A stretch of 20,450 bases of DNA from a virus: positions 1 to 20,450 of the IMG/VR virus record IMGVR_UViG_3300025594_000071. One strand, 5' to 3'. Positions 6,645 through 15,406 of this stretch are shown piece by piece. The notes under the pieces are model-generated. The model saw only the letters and a list, made by a program, of their open reading frames with translations, was not told the DNA's origin and searched no databases. The translations under genes and the position numbers were made by a program. How positions within the stretch are numbered: position 1 is the stretch's first letter; every line of letters begins with the position of its first letter.

Positions 6645-7759
6645 TATACCTCACGAAATGCAATACCGTATGCACTACAGAAACGAAGCTTATCGCGGAC
6701 ATCCCACACCCTCAACATGCGCATATAATCCCTGAGACATTTAGACGCGCTAAAAGCGGGATGAAGTACCCACCCCATACGCTTCTTGAAAGTCTGGTCG
6801 ATGAAGACACCATTAGCTACGTACGAGACAACCCCGTGCAAGGTAAGACTGGGTTTATATTCGCTGCGGGTAACCAAGGCTGGATGGGTAACAACGGACG
6901 GTATGACAAGGATCCTGAAGCTGAACTGCATTACAAAGTAAAAGTACCCTTTATAGTCCTAACCAACATATATGCTGGCCGTATCGCCAGTATGTTCGGG
7001 GTACATGACCATGTGTCAACAGACGCTAGCGCCTGCGCTTCCAGCTTAAAAGTCCTCATGGATGTACAGAACCTGATGAACAATTTCGGGTTTGACCGCG
7101 TTATCGTGCTTACTGGGGAAGATGCCGTTAACAACCTGACGCTAGGGTTCTTTGGCGAAGCTGGAGCGAGTCTACAGTATAAAGACGAGACCGAACGACA
7201 GCCGTCGGCTTTTGACACTACAAATCAAGGGTTCTTTCTGGGGCAGGGTGCGGCGTTAGCTATATTTGAGAAGGAACATCCCGGAATGCCTACGCCGATG
7301 GCTAAATTTCTAGGGGCCTACACCTCCGCAGAGGACAACACAAACCCGTTAGGACAAAGAGCGGATGGATCGGGTTTTAGTAAAGCTATCGAAGGTGCAT
7401 TATTTGTAGCCAAAGCACACCAAAATGAAGTAAGATTGGTGAAGACGCATGGAACTGGTACTCCAGTCAACAATGCTGCGGAAAAATCGGCACTATTGAA
7501 TAGCTTAGACGAGTTTATTGCAACATCGTATAAACCTCGTATTGGGCATACTATGGGTGCGAGCGGCTTATTGGAGACTGGATTGTTGTTAAAAGACCTG
7601 AAAAAAGGCTATGTGCCTAAAATCCTTAACAGAACGCAGGACGACCCTGTGTTCCTGTCTGCTGATGCCCCCGCTCCCGGAGGGCTAATGCTCAGTCTCG
7701 CCGCCGGTATGGGCAACATCTACTCCGCTGCCGTGTTTTCGCCGGAGGTAAGCTCATGA
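6641..7759 (+). CDS. Beta-ketoacyl-ACP synthase (KAS I/II-like), catalytic triad intact
   Basis: 372 residues, ATGA overlap with the ACP gene. Thiolase-fold ketosynthase motifs appear in order: DASACASSL with nucleophile Cys132, VKTHGTGTPVNNAAE with His270, and RIGHTMGASGLLETG with His303. These correspond to the Cys-His-His triad of FabF/FabB, which condenses malonyl-ACP with an acyl chain. The spacing (138 and 33 residues) is close to FabF (140 and 37 by standard numbering). The N terminus is shortened and divergent: the usual VVVTGLG opening is absent, and the C-terminal GFGGTN loop is replaced by AAGMGNIYS. Because Cys132 is present it is not a chain-length-factor-type inactive subunit. 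The product and partner enzymes are unknown; no malonyl transferase, ketoreductase or dehydratase is in the window. Confidence 0.88.
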   Translation: MIYLTKCNTVCTTETKLIADIPHPQHAHIIPETFRRAKSGMKYPPHTLLESLVDEDTISYVRDNPVQGKTGFIFAAGNQGWMGNNGRYDKDPEAELHYKVKVPFIVLTNIYAGRIASMFGVHDHVSTDASACASSLKVLMDVQNLMNNFGFDRVIVLTGEDAVNNLTLGFFGEAGASLQYKDETERQPSAFDTTNQGFFLGQGAALAIFEKEHPGMPTPMAKFLGAYTSAEDNTNPLGQRADGSGFSKAIEGALFVAKAHQNEVRLVKTHGTGTPVNNAAEKSALLNSLDEFIATSYKPRIGHTMGASGLLETGLLLKDLKKGYVPKILNRTQDDPVFLSADAPAPGGLMLSLAAGMGNIYSAAVFSPEVSS

Positions 7760-8232
7760 ACCTCGTAGATAGTGCTGAAAAGCTACTAAAAGGCCCTGAA
7801 ATTATTACTGGTGCTGTACACAATATGCCCGATATGGGGATACCCTTGCAAAGTGTATTAGCAGTTATAGCTGGAGAAACAACACTCCCAAATACAGACA
7901 TAGTTCAGGTAGGAAATACAGTATTCTTAGCACAAGTGGGTAAGGGGGAGAACCAACACAAGGCGGTGGGTAGAGCGTTCAATATGGACACGGGACGAAA
8001 CTTTGTCAAGAACGGGTTCAAGTACTTTAACTACCTACAGCAAAAAGGGTATACGCATTATTCGACTACCTTTGATAGCCTTGTGTTCTTAAACGCGTTT
8101 AAGATTTTCCAGCGCCGTGCAAAACAACAGGACACTGAGATTTATATAGGCGTAGTCGCTAAAGGCGCTGCGATGGACAAATACGTGGTCTATATGCGCT
8201 TAGGCACAGAACCGTTAACCCGAGGATTATAA
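7756..8232 (+). CDS. 158-residue protein of unknown function coupled to the ketosynthase
   Basis: Its ATG overlaps the ketosynthase stop (ATGA), and the next gene begins directly after its TAA. It looks globular alpha/beta: helix (SAEKLLKGPEIITGAVHNM), strand VFLAQVGKG (~56-64), GRAFNMDTGRNFVKNGFKYF (~72-91), GYTHYSTTFDSLVFLNAFKIF (~98-118), and two strands EIYIGVV and YVVYMRLG. There is no signal peptide, membrane span or obvious catalytic motif. It could be a third member of the acyl-carrier cassette, or a virion accessory protein belonging to the giant gene downstream. The way GRAFNMDT is followed by a helix and strands recalls small phage proteins encoded before internal virion proteins, but I cannot name a family. 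Confidence 0.75.
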   Translation: MNLVDSAEKLLKGPEIITGAVHNMPDMGIPLQSVLAVIAGETTLPNTDIVQVGNTVFLAQVGKGENQHKAVGRAFNMDTGRNFVKNGFKYFNYLQQKGYTHYSTTFDSLVFLNAFKIFQRRAKQQDTEIYIGVVAKGAAMDKYVVYMRLGTEPLTRGL

Positions 8233-11200
8233 ATGGCCGCCGTAGTAGAAGCCGCAGTCGATGTACTAGAATTCGCAATTGAAGAAGTCATTGTTCCCGT
8301 GGCCGAAGTCGCGGTTGACGCAGCAGTTACCGCAGTAGAAGCTGCTGCTGACGTAGTAGAATTCGTAGCTGAAGAAGTCCTTGTTCCCGTTGTCGAAACG
8401 ATAGGTAACGTTGTGAAGCCTGTTGTAGAGGCCGTTGCGTGGGTAGGCGACACGCTTATCGGCAAACCGGTAGAGTGGGTAGTTGACGAGATCATCGAAC
8501 CGGTCGCGGATTTTACGGTAGCAACAATCCAAGCAGCCCTAGACGATCCACTAGTTACGATTGCCAAAATAGCAGCTATGACTACGGGCAACGCTTGGGC
8601 AATACCCCTAATCGACGGTGCAAAAGCTGCTGCTGACGGGGAAGAGTTTAGTGAAGTACTGAAGACTGTAGCTATATCATACGCAGTCGGTAAGGTTGGC
8701 GCGACTGCGGCTAAAGTTGGCAGTAACGTTGCGGGTGCGGTTGGCGGTGACTATGTTGGTAAAGAACTAGTTACTAGTATCGTTTCAAAGGGCACCAGTA
8801 ACGCCGCAGTGGCGGTTCTCTACGGTGAAGATCCGATGGAAGCCTTCGTAAAGGGCGGCCTAGATGTGGCAGTGTCCGCAACTATGGGTTACATCGGGGA
8901 GAAGAACGGGTCTAGTGAATTTTTTGAGGATAATCCGGGACTAAAAGCGGTTCCGAACATCACCAGTAAAATTGTGCATGCTGGTATAGTAGCCGAGCTT
9001 ACGGGGCAAGAAATAACTGGTGAGATGCTAGCGAATGCGGCGGCGAAAGGTCTCGTCACTACTAATCTAGTGACCGGCCTGATGGCTGAAGATAGTACGC
9101 TTACTGACCGGGATATTGGGTACATCACCACTGCACTTCAGCGCACTGTAACGATGGCCTTCGATGGCACCAGCGGTGAGGAAGGGCTTGCAGCGTTTAA
9201 CGGTATGATGAGCGCGTATGGTACCGAGGCTATGCACGAGGCTATTGACAACTCTAGCTTCGGTGATGCAGTCAACACCTCGATGGACAAGCTGACGGGC
9301 GACTATGAGAAGGTAGAAAAAGCCGCTGACAACCTCGACGATGCAGTTTTAGCCCGTGATAACGCCGTTAAATCATACGAATGGTTAGTTGATGACCTTA
9401 ATGGGGATATGGACGACCTGAAAATTAAGCGTGCAGAATATGAAACTGCTTTCGCTGCGTATCAAGCGGCAGAGGGCGGCGGGAACACTACGGCAGAGTT
9501 TGAAGCTGCGGAGAAAGAGTACTTAAAAGCGGAAGCAGCGGTTGAGAAGAAGCATACCGATTACGCGCCACAGCTCGAAAGCTATAAGAAAAAAATAACT
9601 ACTGCGCAAGATGACTTTGTAGGTTATGAGAAAGACTACGCCGACGCAGTGGCAAACTTGTCAGTTAGTTCTGAGCGGCTTAACGAAGATCTATCGTCTG
9701 CGTACGCTGAGGCAGACCGTGCAGTTGTAGAAGTAATGGCTCCCGATTTCAACGAAGCCGAATATCGCAAAATCAATAACATTCCTACGGACCAGAGCGC
9801 CACTGCGCACTACTTAACGACCGGGCAGCACGAATCCGCGTATGTTAGCGATGCACAGTACGATCAGGCAATGACAGAAAAACGTCAGGTAGCGCTAACA
9901 AACGTTTTTGCAGCCGCAGGGGTGGATCCTAGCCTTCTAACTAAGGCGCAGCTAAAAGCTGTTTCAGACAATCTCGCTAGTACTTATGACACCCCAGAAA
10001 AGCTTGATGCCTTTATAGCTAACCCACCCCCGGTGGCAGTGCCAACACCCTCGGCAGATGCTGTTGTTAACGAAGCTACACTTTCAGAAGGCACGACTTG
10101 GAAAGACGTATCCGATGGTAAGGCTGCCGTCGTAATTGATGAAGACGGTAACCGCGTGTGGAAAGATCTTTCTGCAACTACCACTTCTTGGGATCCCACG
10201 AAGGGAAATGTTATAACCACGCGGTATTACGATAGCGAAGCTAACATATACAAAGAGTTTGTTAGCACTTCCGTATACTCTACAGTAGATCAACTTAAGA
10301 CAGGTCTCCCGACAGGTTCAACAGGTAAATATGATCCCGAAACAGGTAAAACGGTCTTTACCGGCCCCGACGGTAGTTGGGAAGGTGAGGCCAGTGCGTA
10401 TAACTACACGGGGATAAACCAGTTAAACGCCGTAGAGACGTTAGAGATTGTTAAAGACCATGGTGCCGACATGGACAAAACTGGTTTTGTGATCGACTTT
10501 GTAACCAAGGCGCTGAACTTCTATAAAGAGACGGGTAGCGAAACCTCGATCAACACTGCGGCTAACATAGCTAAAGCGACGGGTGGGGCGCTTACTACAT
10601 TTAACGGTGTCGTAGCACTTTTGGGTATCGCCCCACCGGATACCGCACTCGGTAAATTTGCAGAGACGTTGACTGGTCTTGGAGAGGACGCCAATACCCC
10701 TGCATATAAAGAAGCTCTAGCCGAAATGCAGACTATGATGGCGGTAGAGACAGATCCTGACGCCCCTTGGCAAGACCGCGCATTCGCGAAAATGAAGGCT
10801 ATTGGGGGCGCGATCGCGGAACATCCAGCGACGTTCTTCTCGGAATACATTCTGGTAGAGGCGGCGCAAGAACTCTTACCACTAGCAGTAGGTGGCTTCG
10901 CTTCCCTTGGTGCTAAAGGCGTGGCACGTTTCGCAGGTTCGAGTGCTGCGGTCGCTAAGAAAATGGGTGCAAACGCCGGTTTGTCAGCGTCCCTTGTTAC
11001 AGACATAACTGAGAGTTTTGGTGGTGCTGCCAGTGGTGCTTACGATACAGCCTTAGAAGTCGCCCTCGAAACCGGTATGTCTGACGTAGAGGCTAAAGCA
11101 TATGCACTAGATCTAGCGGTTAAGGCGGGAACGGTACAGGCAGTTATAACATTGGGACTATCCGGTGTTGGTGGTCAGTCACTTGAGAAAGCTGTACTTG

Positions 11201-14200
11201 GCGACCGCGCACCTAAAGTAGTGGGTGATAGCGTCCTATCCGATGTGATTGGCGCGATCGCTGATGGTGGTGAGATCTTCATAAAAGAAGGTGTTTCAGA
11301 AGGTATTGAAGAGGGTCTTGCCACTACATATGTCGAATCCCAACTATATAAAATTGACCCGACACGTGACGTAGTTGGGGAGATAGTCGCTTCATCTATG
11401 ATGGGTACACTTATTGGTGGTCCCGTATCAGGGGGTGCCTATGGAGTAAGTAAGGCCGGAGACGTTGTATCCGTTACAAAGAACGCGGCTGGAAAGTACG
11501 TATCGAGTACCGGCGAGGTGATAACTAAGCAAATCGTAAAAGTCGGCAACGCGGCGGCTCAAGGTGCAGGATATGTAAAGAACTCAGCGGGGGAAATTGT
11601 AGCTGCAACGGGCGACATGCTATCTAACGCGCTCGTAACCCTTAACCCAAAAGTAAATGCGCTTGTAAAAGCTACCTTAGACGCTGGTTCGACAGCGGCC
11701 TCTAAAGCAGCAGCTAAAACAAAACTGGCTGCGCTTGGTGTTAGTGACTACGTATTCAATAACATAATGAACATCGTTGACAACAGCCAGTACACAAGCA
11801 CTGCTGAGTCGTACGACGCGTTCACAACCGCAAATCCAGAATTTTCCCCCTCACAAACAGACATTGATGCCCTTGTAGGGTCCGTTAGTGATAGTGATCT
11901 TGCAACTCGTGCAGATGCATACATAGACCCGCTGTATACCGATTCGGCAGAAGCAGCTAGTTTGTTCATGGATACCTTCGGGTATAGTGCAACAGAAGCC
12001 GAAATCGAACAGTTCGTAGGTCAGACCCCTGAGACCGAGGTTGAAACGGCTATAGAAGCCTATGTTGACCCAATACAGACGACTGAAGCAGAAGCTCGTG
12101 CGTTCTTTGCCGCGCTAGGATTCGAGCCTACCGACGCTGATGTCGCTAAGTTTGTAGGGCAGACCAGCGAAGCCGAATCGAAGGCTGCTATCGGTGTCTT
12201 TGTTGACCCTCGCCAGACGACTGAAGCTGAAGCACAAGCGCACTTTGACGCCCTAGGATATGATCCTACGGCTGACGAACTTGCTAAGTTTGTAGGTCAG
12301 GGAGATGCGGATTTTGCAACGTTACAAGAATCTGGGGTTGCTGCGTACGTTGACCCTCGCCAGACGACTACTGAAGAAGCGCAAGCGTTCTACGATGCCT
12401 TGGGGTACGAAGCAACAGAGACTGAGCTTGCTAATTTTGTAGGTCAGAAAGACGAAAAGGATCAGGAAGCGGCGATCGCTGAGTACGTTGACCCTCGCCA
12501 GATAACAGAAGCGGAAGCTACGCAGGCTCTGAAGGATCAGGGTCTAACCGACCCAACAGCCGAACAAATTGCGGAATTCATAGGGCAAGGAGAGGCAGAC
12601 TTTGAAGCCTCCCAACGAGCTGACATGATCACGTTCGCTGATCCGCTGGTCACTGACTACGATGAAGCGAAAAAATACTTCAACGACCTAGGCTTTACAC
12701 CTACCAAGGCGCAGATTGACCAGTTCGTCGGGGCTACCTCAGAAGCTGAGCAGCAAAAAGCAATTGCAGCCTTCGCTGACCCACTCTACACCGATGCAGG
12801 TGAGGCGAGAGAGTTCCTAGAAGCTCTGGGATACGATCCGACTGATGCTGAGGTTGCTCGTTTTGTAGGACAGGTTAAGGAGACACAGCAACAAGAAGCC
12901 GTAGATACGTACGTCGATCCCCGCATGGTCACTGACGATGAAGTTACGGCGGCATATGCTGCGCTTGGCCTACCTCGACCCGCAGCTGAAGATATAGAAG
13001 CGCTTATCGGGCAGTATATGGAGACCGATCTGGCGGGACGGGCTGAAGGTAACCTACCCACTGCACGATATAACTCTATCATTGCCATTATTGACGAGAT
13101 GGGTGTGAGTATGGCAGGGGAAGATGGACTTTCTCCAGAAATGCAAGAATCGCTAGCTATTATCAAACAGACCATGATCGATTCTCTCGGTGATTCTGGG
13201 CTTGCGGTTGCTGCGATTGACCAGTCTGTTGGAAGGCTCAATACCGCTATTGGTGCGGCGGCTACTGGGGGTACTGATACGGATGCTCTGTACGAGTCTA
13301 TCGATAGTGCAGTTCAGACTTTGCGTGACGCTGGTCTTACCGACGCACAGGTTGCAGAAACTATCAGTGAGACCTTTACAGACTTTAGGGACTCTGGTAA
13401 CGATGTATCTGGCTTAGCGGACATTTATGGTGACCCGGCAGATGGTGAAACCGCGTCTACGGGGCTGTATAACTTCCTCGACGATACTATCGCTAAAGAT
13501 CCAAACGAAGCTCCTGATGCCGATCTTGATGCCGATCCTGACGGTGATCCTACTGGTGATCCTACTGGGGATCCTACTTTTGATAATGCTCTCCTAGGGA
13601 ATCCGGCTGTAGCCGATGATCCGTCAACTCCCGACGTAGATGAGTCCCGCGACGCGACTGGCCTCTATGGGGCTATTGCTCGAAATGAGACTGCGGGGCA
13701 AGAACGCGACGAGGCTATTCGAAATGCAATTGCAGAGGTTGCTACTGACCTTGGAGACACAGAACAAAACATACTCGACCAGCTTGGTCTGACGCAAATC
13801 CAACTAGAGAACTCTATCGGGGATGCTGAGACCGCATTTAACGAGCGTATTGACAAGCTTTCCTCGGACGTCGCAGATGTGGAGACAAACCTCCGCGATG
13901 CTATAGATGAGAACGAGGCAGCGGGACTTAGTAGGGATGAGGCGCTTGCCAAGGCGATAGCAGATGTATCGACAGATCTTGGGCTTACTGAACAAGCGTT
14001 ACTAGATCAGATAGGTTCCACAGAACAAGACTTACTAGCTGCACTAGCAGAAAGCGAAGCGACCATATCTGATGAGATCGACGCGGTATCCGATCTAATT
14101 GGTAAAGCCGCTACCGAAGTGACGCAGGTAGACATTGACTTTGTTGCCGACCTTATTGCACAGACGGAAGTTGTAAATGAGCTGGACGAAGCTACGCGGG

Positions 14201-14664
14201 TTAAGTACGACGTAAATAACGACGGTCTTGTTGACGCCTTAGATCAAACCATGCTAGAGGCTCTTTTAATAGGTGAAGATGTTACGATTGCGGACACAAG
14301 CCCATTCGCGAACACCGATCCTACTGGTATATATGAGACTATTTCAGATACAGAGACCGCGTTACAAGAGCAGATAGACCAGACACAAGAGCAGGTAATC
14401 GAATCTGAACAAAATATTCGGACTAACATCGAGAACGAGGCTGATAAAAACAAGTTTTTACAGTTGCTATTAGCGGCAGAAGATGCCGGAGGACAACAAG
14501 TTTCCGTAAAGGGCGCTGATCCGTTACAATTAGGGTACTTATATGACTTTAACAGTATATTCGCTACCCCTAATCAGGAAAACATGTTTCTTAGCCCCTA
14601 CGCTGAGGGCGGAAAAGTAGAGAGTACTACTGACAAATTATTAAAATTGATTGGAGGTCGCTAA
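8233..14664 (+). CDS. Giant multi-domain virion protein (2143 aa), probable internal/ejected protein
   Basis: The ATG directly follows the previous TAA, with GAGG 7 bases upstream. Order of regions: Val/Ala/Glu-rich duplicated helices (~5-55); Gly/Ala-rich hydrophobic segments (~110-330); long coiled coil (~360-490); a small EAEYRKINN...AHYLTTGQHES segment (~508-537); beta-rich linker (~625-725); hydrophobic Gly/Ala block with EGVSEGIEEG (~860-1077); eight ~46-residue repeats (1230-1606); GDPT linker (1771-1782); heptad coiled coils (~1810-1960); an EF-hand/dockerin-like loop (Asp1993, Asn1995, Asp1997, Asp2001, Asp2004); and a tail with YAEGG. Size, hydrophobic blocks, coiled coils and place in the virion gene run suggest an internal protein ejected into the cell or a scaffold-like tail component. 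I see no polymerase, protease or lysozyme motif. A tape-measure role is an alternative, but the mixed domain make-up argues against it. Confidence 0.8.
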   Translation: MAAVVEAAVDVLEFAIEEVIVPVAEVAVDAAVTAVEAAADVVEFVAEEVLVPVVETIGNVVKPVVEAVAWVGDTLIGKPVEWVVDEIIEPVADFTVATIQAALDDPLVTIAKIAAMTTGNAWAIPLIDGAKAAADGEEFSEVLKTVAISYAVGKVGATAAKVGSNVAGAVGGDYVGKELVTSIVSKGTSNAAVAVLYGEDPMEAFVKGGLDVAVSATMGYIGEKNGSSEFFEDNPGLKAVPNITSKIVHAGIVAELTGQEITGEMLANAAAKGLVTTNLVTGLMAEDSTLTDRDIGYITTALQRTVTMAFDGTSGEEGLAAFNGMMSAYGTEAMHEAIDNSSFGDAVNTSMDKLTGDYEKVEKAADNLDDAVLARDNAVKSYEWLVDDLNGDMDDLKIKRAEYETAFAAYQAAEGGGNTTAEFEAAEKEYLKAEAAVEKKHTDYAPQLESYKKKITTAQDDFVGYEKDYADAVANLSVSSERLNEDLSSAYAEADRAVVEVMAPDFNEAEYRKINNIPTDQSATAHYLTTGQHESAYVSDAQYDQAMTEKRQVALTNVFAAAGVDPSLLTKAQLKAVSDNLASTYDTPEKLDAFIANPPPVAVPTPSADAVVNEATLSEGTTWKDVSDGKAAVVIDEDGNRVWKDLSATTTSWDPTKGNVITTRYYDSEANIYKEFVSTSVYSTVDQLKTGLPTGSTGKYDPETGKTVFTGPDGSWEGEASAYNYTGINQLNAVETLEIVKDHGADMDKTGFVIDFVTKALNFYKETGSETSINTAANIAKATGGALTTFNGVVALLGIAPPDTALGKFAETLTGLGEDANTPAYKEALAEMQTMMAVETDPDAPWQDRAFAKMKAIGGAIAEHPATFFSEYILVEAAQELLPLAVGGFASLGAKGVARFAGSSAAVAKKMGANAGLSASLVTDITESFGGAASGAYDTALEVALETGMSDVEAKAYALDLAVKAGTVQAVITLGLSGVGGQSLEKAVLGDRAPKVVGDSVLSDVIGAIADGGEIFIKEGVSEGIEEGLATTYVESQLYKIDPTRDVVGEIVASSMMGTLIGGPVSGGAYGVSKAGDVVSVTKNAAGKYVSSTGEVITKQIVKVGNAAAQGAGYVKNSAGEIVAATGDMLSNALVTLNPKVNALVKATLDAGSTAASKAAAKTKLAALGVSDYVFNNIMNIVDNSQYTSTAESYDAFTTANPEFSPSQTDIDALVGSVSDSDLATRADAYIDPLYTDSAEAASLFMDTFGYSATEAEIEQFVGQTPETEVETAIEAYVDPIQTTEAEARAFFAALGFEPTDADVAKFVGQTSEAESKAAIGVFVDPRQTTEAEAQAHFDALGYDPTADELAKFVGQGDADFATLQESGVAAYVDPRQTTTEEAQAFYDALGYEATETELANFVGQKDEKDQEAAIAEYVDPRQITEAEATQALKDQGLTDPTAEQIAEFIGQGEADFEASQRADMITFADPLVTDYDEAKKYFNDLGFTPTKAQIDQFVGATSEAEQQKAIAAFADPLYTDAGEAREFLEALGYDPTDAEVARFVGQVKETQQQEAVDTYVDPRMVTDDEVTAAYAALGLPRPAAEDIEALIGQYMETDLAGRAEGNLPTARYNSIIAIIDEMGVSMAGEDGLSPEMQESLAIIKQTMIDSLGDSGLAVAAIDQSVGRLNTAIGAAATGGTDTDALYESIDSAVQTLRDAGLTDAQVAETISETFTDFRDSGNDVSGLADIYGDPADGETASTGLYNFLDDTIAKDPNEAPDADLDADPDGDPTGDPTGDPTFDNALLGNPAVADDPSTPDVDESRDATGLYGAIARNETAGQERDEAIRNAIAEVATDLGDTEQNILDQLGLTQIQLENSIGDAETAFNERIDKLSSDVADVETNLRDAIDENEAAGLSRDEALAKAIADVSTDLGLTEQALLDQIGSTEQDLLAALAESEATISDEIDAVSDLIGKAATEVTQVDIDFVADLIAQTEVVNELDEATRVKYDVNNDGLVDALDQTMLEALLIGEDVTIADTSPFANTDPTGIYETISDTETALQEQIDQTQEQVIESEQNIRTNIENEADKNKFLQLLLAAEDAGGQQVSVKGADPLQLGYLYDFNSIFATPNQENMFLSPYAEGGKVESTTDKLLKLIGGR
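8245..8397 (+). repeat. 63-bp duplication at the start of the giant gene
   Basis: 8245-8307 and 8335-8397 are 90 bases apart and encode related 21-residue segments (VEAAVDVLEF... and VEAAADVVEF...) with 15 of 21 identical residues, including EEV(I/L)VPV. Both are amphipathic Val/Ala/Glu helices. It is an in-frame ancient duplication. Confidence 0.7.
11920..13050 (+). repeat. Eight tandem ~46-residue repeats in the giant protein
   Basis: Units begin with (Y/F)(V/A/I)DP at 11920, 12061, 12199, 12346, 12484, 12634, 12772 and 12910. Periods are 47, 46, 49, 46, 50, 46 and 46 codons. Each reads roughly as xDPxxTTxxEAxxxFxxLGYxPT, then a helix ending (F/L)(V/I)GQ, then an acidic linker. A degenerate ninth unit may precede them. 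DNA is diverged between units except short stretches such as gttgaccctcgccaga, so the array is old rather than a recent slip. The pattern suggests a helical-repeat rod or binding surface. Confidence 0.85.
13543..13578 (+). repeat. 12-bp GDPT-encoding tandem repeat
   Basis: Three in-frame copies of ggtgatcctact (the last reads ggggatcctact), at 13543, 13555 and 13567, encode GDPTGDPTGDPT at residues 1771-1782. They sit in a longer Asp/Pro-rich linker that separates the 46-residue repeat region from the C-terminal coiled coils. Confidence 0.8.
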
Positions 14665-15398
14665 TGGCTGACGAAAGTAATGACTGGTTCGGGGACGCAT
14701 GGGGCAGTATAAAAGAGTTAGGTAGTGGCGGAATGGATTGGGCAACTAGTCCTGAGGGGGTAAAGGCCCTCGGTATAATGGGGCTTAGCTACCTAGGTAA
14801 TAAGTCCGGCATAGGGGATGATGTGGTACCGCCGACAGGGTATCAAGGTGGTATCCCCGACCTTACCGCTGTGCGTCAACGAGTGCCTCAGCAAGATAGC
14901 GTCGCTGGAGAAGAGCGCCGACCCGGAAGTGGTGGACGTCGTTACTTTACAGATACGCAGTATGCTATCCCAACAGCGCAAAACCGTCCAACTCAAGCCG
15001 CTGCACAGGCACAAGCCGCCGCACAGGCAGAGGTTCTAGCACGTAAAAACGCTGGTGAACCAGAGCCAGAAGGCGTGCAGCAACGAGCTAGCGGCGGGGT
15101 TGTCCGTATGGCCCAAGGTGGTTTAGCGGGTATCGCTATGAAGGAAGGTAAGTATTTAAACGGCAGCAGTGATGGCATGGCCGACGAAGTGCCCGCGAAC
15201 ATAGACGGTACGCAGCCCGCTGCACTGAGCGATGGAGAGTTTGTTATCCCCGCAGATGTAGTTAGCCACCTAGGTAACGGTAACTCCGATGCCGGCGCGA
15301 AAGTATTATCTGAAATGATGTCCCGTATACGCAAACAGCGCACGGGTAACGATAAACAGGGGAAAGAGATCGATCCCCGTAAAATTATACCGGCGTGA
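14664..15398 (+). CDS. Virion-associated protein with MAxGG and GEFVIPADVV motifs
   Basis: 244 residues, TAATG overlap with the giant gene and a GGAGG site before it. The N terminus (WFGDAWGSIKELG) is amphipathic; the middle is Ala/Gln-rich and disordered-looking (TQAAAQAQAAAQAEVLARK, ~111-129). The C-terminal half carries two striking motifs: RMAQGGLAGIAMKEG (148-162), and DGMADEVPANIDG, then QPAALSDGEFVIPADVVSHL, then GNGNSDAGAK (~169-215), before a basic tail. I recognise the second block as one that recurs in marine phage structural gene clusters, without a known function. Its place among large virion proteins suggests a virion or assembly component. Confidence 0.75.
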   Translation: MADESNDWFGDAWGSIKELGSGGMDWATSPEGVKALGIMGLSYLGNKSGIGDDVVPPTGYQGGIPDLTAVRQRVPQQDSVAGEERRPGSGGRRYFTDTQYAIPTAQNRPTQAAAQAQAAAQAEVLARKNAGEPEPEGVQQRASGGVVRMAQGGLAGIAMKEGKYLNGSSDGMADEVPANIDGTQPAALSDGEFVIPADVVSHLGNGNSDAGAKVLSEMMSRIRKQRTGNDKQGKEIDPRKIIPA

Positions 15399-15406
15399 GG
15401 TGATTT

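Noticed and set aside
8190-8591. Minus-strand 133-residue ORF rich in Ala, Ser and Thr
   Set aside because: It is the shadow of the Val/Ala/Glu-rich start of the giant gene; composition is low-complexity and all neighbours are on the + strand.
8233-14664. N4-type virion RNA polymerase in the giant gene
   Set aside because: The size is suggestive, but I see no polymerase motifs, and the sequence is dominated by repeats, coiled coils and Gly/Ala blocks.
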